Shown here: positions 6,419 to 8,286 of the stretch, one piece after another | Layout of the letters: the number at the start of each line of letters is the position of its first letter | Position numbering within the stretch: position 1 is the stretch's first letter | Assembly (NCBI GenBank): GCA_001804025.1 | Contig: MHFC01000026.1 | Span: 3,632-11,917 of the forward strand | Reading direction: 5' to 3' | DNA: 8,286 nucleotides | Origin: Omnitrophica bacterium GWA2_52_8 | GTDB lineage: Bacteria > Omnitrophota > Omnitrophia > Omnitrophales > Aquincolibacteriaceae | Made by a program: the position numbers and the translations under genes | The notes under the pieces: model-generated | Told to the model about the DNA's origin: nothing | Database searches by the model: none | Seen by the model: the letters and a program-made list of their open reading frames with translations, nothing else

Positions 6419-6631
6419 CTATTTGGGCTTGGGGCCAGGAGAGCGCTCTTGAGAGAGGAAGCGCTTAAGTGAAGCCTTGTCTATAAGCCAAAGCATCCGG
6501 CTAGGAGTGATAGGAATTTGGTTTCCCTTAATGACACCCTTGCCGAGAAGCAACCGCAGATAGCCTTGAGAAAGGCCATGCTTTTTACTAGCTTCATAGA
6601 CGGTCAAAAAATCACGCTTCATGCGCTTCAT
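6419..6631 (-). CDS. Excisionase-like helix-turn-helix protein, 70 residues
   Basis: This small basic DNA-binding protein has a MerR/excisionase-type winged helix at about residues 8-58: FLTVYEASKKHGLSQGYLRL forms the helix-turn-helix, then a short wing (GNQIPITPSRMLWLID), then SLKRFLSQER, and a Pro/Lys tail SPGPKPK. Such proteins next to an integrase usually set the direction of recombination or repress the integrase promoter; which one applies is not visible. I chose the ATG at 6631 because AAAAGGA stands five bases before it; a TTG at 6658 in the same frame has no such site. The gene begins one base after the stop of the 52-residue gene, so the two are likely co-translated, and it lies 77 bases ahead of the integrase gene. 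Confidence 0.7.
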   Translation of the reverse strand: MKRMKRDFLTVYEASKKHGLSQGYLRLLLGKGVIKGNQIPITPSRMLWLIDKASLKRFLSQERSPGPKPK

Positions 6632-6632
6632 G

Positions 6633-6791
6633 CTAATCCTTTTCCCGATAAGTCTCAACCAGTTTCAAAACCAGTTTCAAAAAATTTTCCGAATCGTATC
6701 GTGGCAGGTGAAGTTTTGACAGCTTAAAGGCGTCCGCTTTGTTCTTGAATCTCCGGCGCTCAAAAGCTTTCCAAGTGCTTCGGTGTGTCAT
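6633..6791 (-). CDS. Small basic protein, 52 residues, with LKLV duplication
   Basis: An ATG at 6791 opens a 52-codon frame ending in TAG at 6635-6633. It starts MTHRSTWKAFERRRFKNK and ends LVETYREKD. It is very basic at the N-terminus and helical at the C-terminus, and contains LKLVLKLV, encoded by a 12-bp tandem repeat. The TWKAFERR opening recalls the N-terminus of some small phage nuclease-like proteins, but no catalytic motif follows, so this could be a truncated relative or a chance match. GAGG lies 11 bases before the ATG, further than ideal. One base separates its stop from the ATG of the excisionase-like gene, a tight spacing that supports it being real. Confidence 0.55.
   Translation of the reverse strand: MTHRSTWKAFERRRFKNKADAFKLSKLHLPRYDSENFLKLVLKLVETYREKD
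6657..6680. repeat. 12-bp perfect tandem duplication
   Basis: AACCAGTTTCAA occurs twice back to back. In the 52-residue minus-strand gene it keeps the frame and encodes LKLV twice. Confidence 0.8.
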
Positions 6792-6869
6792 CGGTCTTTA
6801 ATCCTCAAAAATGCCATTTTTGCCGACATAATGCTGCCATTTACTGCTTCCGAGCGATTATCAATCATC

Positions 6870-6887
6870 GTAACCATAGGTAACCAT
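6870..6887. promoter_or_regulatory. GTAACCAT direct repeats, candidate operator
   Basis: GTAACCAT occurs at 6870-6877 and 6880-6887, ten bases apart, so both copies face the same side of the helix. They lie in the 134-base gap (6792-6925) between two HTH-gene clusters. The same gap has TGCCATTT at 6812-6819 and 6835-6842. A protein-binding role is inferred from spacing and position only, and I see no strong promoter. Confidence 0.3.
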
Positions 6888-6925
6888 TCAACTTTCAAAA
6901 TGAAAGGAAACAAATGTGATATCTG

Positions 6926-7153
6926 TTAGCCAGCGTTTACGGGCATTTTTATCGCGTGCTGTTCAATCCAGAAAATCAAACTTCGCCGCTCAAAAAGTAA
7001 TTGCCCTTTTTGCGGGTCTTTTGGCGTAGGAAGCCGGGAAACCTTCACGCCGTCAGCAAGTAGCTTGGGCCATGCTCGCCTTAAATAGCGGGGCGTTAAA
7101 CCGCAAACAGAAGCCGCTGTCTTTAAATTCAGGAAAACAGGCTCTTGGCTCAT
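6926..7153 (-). CDS. Helix-turn-helix protein, 75 residues
   Basis: This is a second small excisionase/MerR-like protein. FLNLKTAASVCGLTPRYLRR (residues 7-26) is a clear helix-turn-helix, followed by a wing-like loop (VSRLPTPKDPQKGQLLFERR) and a last helix SLIFWIEQHAI. It may be a regulator, an excisionase or a small DNA-recognition subunit. Its ATG overlaps the stop of the 195-residue gene in an ATGA, showing translational coupling. It differs clearly in sequence from the 70-residue HTH protein downstream, so the two are not recent duplicates. Confidence 0.7.
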   Translation of the reverse strand: MSQEPVFLNLKTAASVCGLTPRYLRRAWPKLLADGVKVSRLPTPKDPQKGQLLFERRSLIFWIEQHAIKMPVNAG

Positions 7154-7737
7154 TCCTGGCCGCCTTCCGCACCATCTTCTTTTAAAGGCTCTCCGATGTT
7201 GAATTTCAAAGGTATTTTTGTTCCGTCCGGCTTCGTGACCGTGATGTCGTTCATGACGACAACGGCTTGAGGTGTCCTGCCGTACAAGCTCTGGAATAGA
7301 TCATTCATGACTCGAAGGGCCTGCTCATAGGTTTTATTCTCAAAAAATCCCCGAAGCGACGTGCTTTCCTTTACCCCGGCAACGTTCAACAAATATTCGT
7401 TTGCTTTGTAGGAAACGGGGCTATGCGTGCCGTCATTCGCCATTTTTTTGATGTTTTCAAGAGCGTTGTCCGCTTCCTGCTTCGCCTTCTCGAATAGGGA
7501 AGTCAAAACGTCGTCCCCACTTTGTTGAGCTTGCGACAATGCCTTTTGATACGGCTCTTGAAGTCTGCCGCCCTGCATAAATAGCCGCCGGACGCTTGAT
7601 TCGTTCATACCGAGAGCTTGAGCGATCTCACCAGAGGTCTTTCCAAGCACCCTCATACGGATAGCGGAAAAGTCTTTCTCGCTTAGACCGCGTTTCATTC
7701 CGTTGCCGAAGCGTTGCAATCCGCTTTCCTCGCTCAT
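7150..7737 (-). CDS. HTH protein of 195 residues, possibly terminase-small-subunit-like
   Basis: Residues about 18-56 form a helix-turn-helix (GLSEKDFSAIRMRVLGKTSG, then EIAQALGMNESSVRRLF). A long helical middle follows, about 60-120, rich in Gln, Glu and Lys, and then a short beta-like end (AVVVMNDITVTKPDGTKIPL). An N-terminal HTH followed by helices suits phage small terminase subunits, which recognise DNA for packaging, but I see no diagnostic motif and no large-terminase gene in the window, so it may equally be a replication or regulatory protein. Both ends overlap neighbours by four bases (ATGA at 7734-7737 and 7150-7153), placing it in a tight three-gene unit. The nearest Shine-Dalgarno match, AAGGAG, is 12 bases before the ATG, so translation probably relies on coupling. 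Confidence 0.65.
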   Translation of the reverse strand: MSEESGLQRFGNGMKRGLSEKDFSAIRMRVLGKTSGEIAQALGMNESSVRRLFMQGGRLQEPYQKALSQAQQSGDDVLTSLFEKAKQEADNALENIKKMANDGTHSPVSYKANEYLLNVAGVKESTSLRGFFENKTYEQALRVMNDLFQSLYGRTPQAVVVMNDITVTKPDGTKIPLKFNIGEPLKEDGAEGGQE

Positions 7738-8006
7738 AGGTCAAACCCGCTCCTTATTTCCTCGCTTTTAAGGTAGTGTCCAGCGCGGGCAATGTCTGTC
7801 AAAAGCCGGTTGATCCTTAGGAGGAGGTCTTTAAACTCGCCCTGCCTCGCTTCGCGCTCTGTAAGGGGTACAGCGGCATCATCCAGGTACAATTCAAGGC
7901 CCTTTTCCTCAATGAGGAGGCCGTTATACTCGCTCTTGAGCCTCCGAAGGGCTAAAGCCTTCTTTAACCCCTCATTGGCGGGAAAATCGAGAATTTTTTC
8001 TACCAT
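7734..8006 (-). CDS. Small helical, coiled-coil-like protein of unknown function
   Basis: The protein has 90 residues from the ATG at 8006. GGAAGG lies seven bases before that ATG, while TTG codons at 8024 and 8021 in the same frame sit beside the repeat array without a site of their own. Nearly the whole chain is predicted helix with heptad-like Leu spacing (residues about 13-45, then 50-80), broken by DDAAVPLTERE. I recognise no family. Its stop overlaps the start of the 195-residue HTH gene in an ATGA, so the two are made together and may interact. It has no signal peptide or membrane segment. Confidence 0.65.
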   Translation of the reverse strand: MVEKILDFPANEGLKKALALRRLKSEYNGLLIEEKGLELYLDDAAVPLTEREARQGEFKDLLLRINRLLTDIARAGHYLKSEEIRSGFDL

Positions 8007-8025
8007 GCTCACACCTTCCAACAAA

Positions 8026-8119
8026 CATCAGAAACATCAGAAAGGCCAGTAACATCAATCATTTTCACCCTCAAAGTTAGGGATTACTGACGTTTCTGAC
8101 ATTACTGACCTTTCTTGTA
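8026..8119. repeat. Inverted array of 9-bp units (iteron-like)
   Basis: On the + strand four abutting 9-mers run 8026-8061: CATCAGAAA, CATCAGAAA, GGCCAGTAA, CATCAATCA. Four abutting 9-mers run the other way at 8119-8084: TACAAGAAA, GGTCAGTAA, TGTCAGAAA, CGTCAGTAA. The shared core is about TCAGWAA, best kept in the first three left units and in the last three right units as listed. The arms are separated by 22 bases. Together they include an imperfect 18-bp inverted repeat, GAAAGGNCAGTAAYRTCA. The right arm encodes the last residues of the rightmost gene (SVM-SET-SVI); the left arm is mostly non-coding. Confidence 0.8.
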
Positions 8120-8286
8120 GCCCGTAAGTTAGCAAAAACTTTTTTATCAAATTGTCGTCCCAAAAAATAGCCGAGCCGCCATCGGAGGCTTTTCCCTTCT
8201 TAAAGCCCAAAGATGCCAGCATCCGTCCAATCCGTTGATAAGAAAATTTAAAACGCTCGGTTTTGCCATCATTCAAGGCGTCTGTA
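8055..8286 (-). CDS. C-terminal end of a larger element protein, possibly a replication protein
   Basis: The frame is open to the window edge, so the gene starts outside; about 76 residues are visible. GKTERFKFSYQRIGRMLASL, then GFKKGKASDGGSAIFWDDN and LIKKFLLTYGL look like a winged-helix domain. The pattern of short helix, IGRxLxxLGF and a WD turn recalls the C-terminal domains of primase/helicase-type proteins of phages and integrative elements (for instance DUF3631-type). That is a resemblance only, with no catalytic part in view. The last residues, SVMSETSVIPNFEGEND, are encoded by the right arm of the 9-bp array, so the repeat has been accepted as coding sequence. A TTG at 8276 could start a short protein but there is no reason to prefer it. 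Confidence 0.6.
   Translation of the reverse strand, partial: TDALNDGKTERFKFSYQRIGRMLASLGFKKGKASDGGSAIFWDDNLIKKFLLTYGLQERSVMSETSVIPNFEGEND

Larger units (their letters stand above)
5032..8286 (-). mobile_element. Integrated element at tRNA-Tyr, integrase-proximal end
   Basis: The boundary is the tRNA-Tyr 3' fragment. To its right lie arm-like repeats, a complete tyrosine recombinase, an excisionase-like HTH gene, further small HTH genes and, at the right edge, the end of a larger protein, all on the minus strand. Small genes with ATGA overlaps and no host-like functions support a phage, satellite or small integrative element. No capsid, portal, large terminase or conjugation gene is visible, so the kind of element cannot be settled. 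The right boundary is outside the window. Confidence 0.8.

Noticed and set aside
6807..6821. AAAAAT-GCC-ATTTTT as a terminator ahead of the 52-residue gene.
   Set aside because: The stem is only A-T pairs and too weak to be credible.
7792..8052. An 86-codon open frame on the + strand opposite the 90-residue gene.
   Set aside because: It is antisense to a better-supported gene with a ribosome site and ATGA coupling, and its product is a basic, low-complexity shadow.
8026..8119. A CRISPR array.
   Set aside because: The units are 9 bp, abut without spacers and reverse direction halfway; CRISPR repeats are longer and separated by unique spacers.

Overview
The window joins two unlike regions. 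Positions 1-5031 look like chromosome of a Gram-negative bacterium. The evidence is an outer-membrane beta-barrel protein ending in Phe, several Sec-type signal peptides and a nucleotide-sugar dehydrogenase of surface-polysaccharide type. The lineage cannot be fixed from the sequence. Positions 5032-8286 look like the integrase end of an integrated mobile element inserted at a tRNA-Tyr gene, with its far end outside the window.

Chromosomal side (+ strand): the C-terminal third or so of a UDP-glucose/GDP-mannose dehydrogenase family enzyme (1-565) is followed with no gap by a small exported protein of unknown role (566-1021). Next comes a TPR plus outer-membrane barrel protein (1123-2598). A 255-base leader with stacked and mutually exclusive hairpins (2599-2853) precedes a large exported FecR-domain protein with a collagen-like linker and a beta-rich C-terminus (2854-4650). 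The barrel and FecR proteins look like a functional pair at the cell surface, possibly exporter and client; that pairing is inference. A 62-residue orphan gene (4703-4891, minus) converges on the FecR gene.

Element side (minus strand throughout): the 3' half of a tRNA-Tyr gene (5032-5082) begins exactly at the anticodon loop and is the displaced attachment site. Beside it lie 13-bp direct repeats that look like integrase arm sites. Then, in transcription order from the right edge, come the end of a larger protein (8286-8055, perhaps a replication protein), a coiled 90-residue protein, a 195-residue HTH protein (faint terminase-small-subunit look), a 75-residue HTH protein, a 52-residue protein, a 70-residue excisionase-like HTH protein and a complete tyrosine recombinase (6341-5175). 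Three of the small genes are joined by ATGA overlaps.

The most unusual signals are the symmetric array of 9-bp units at 8026-8119, half inside the end of the rightmost gene; the switch-like leader of the FecR gene; and two in-frame 12-bp tandem duplications in element genes. The gene content (integrase, small HTH proteins, possible replication protein, tRNA site) would suit a phage satellite or small integrative element, but nothing here proves packaging or replication.
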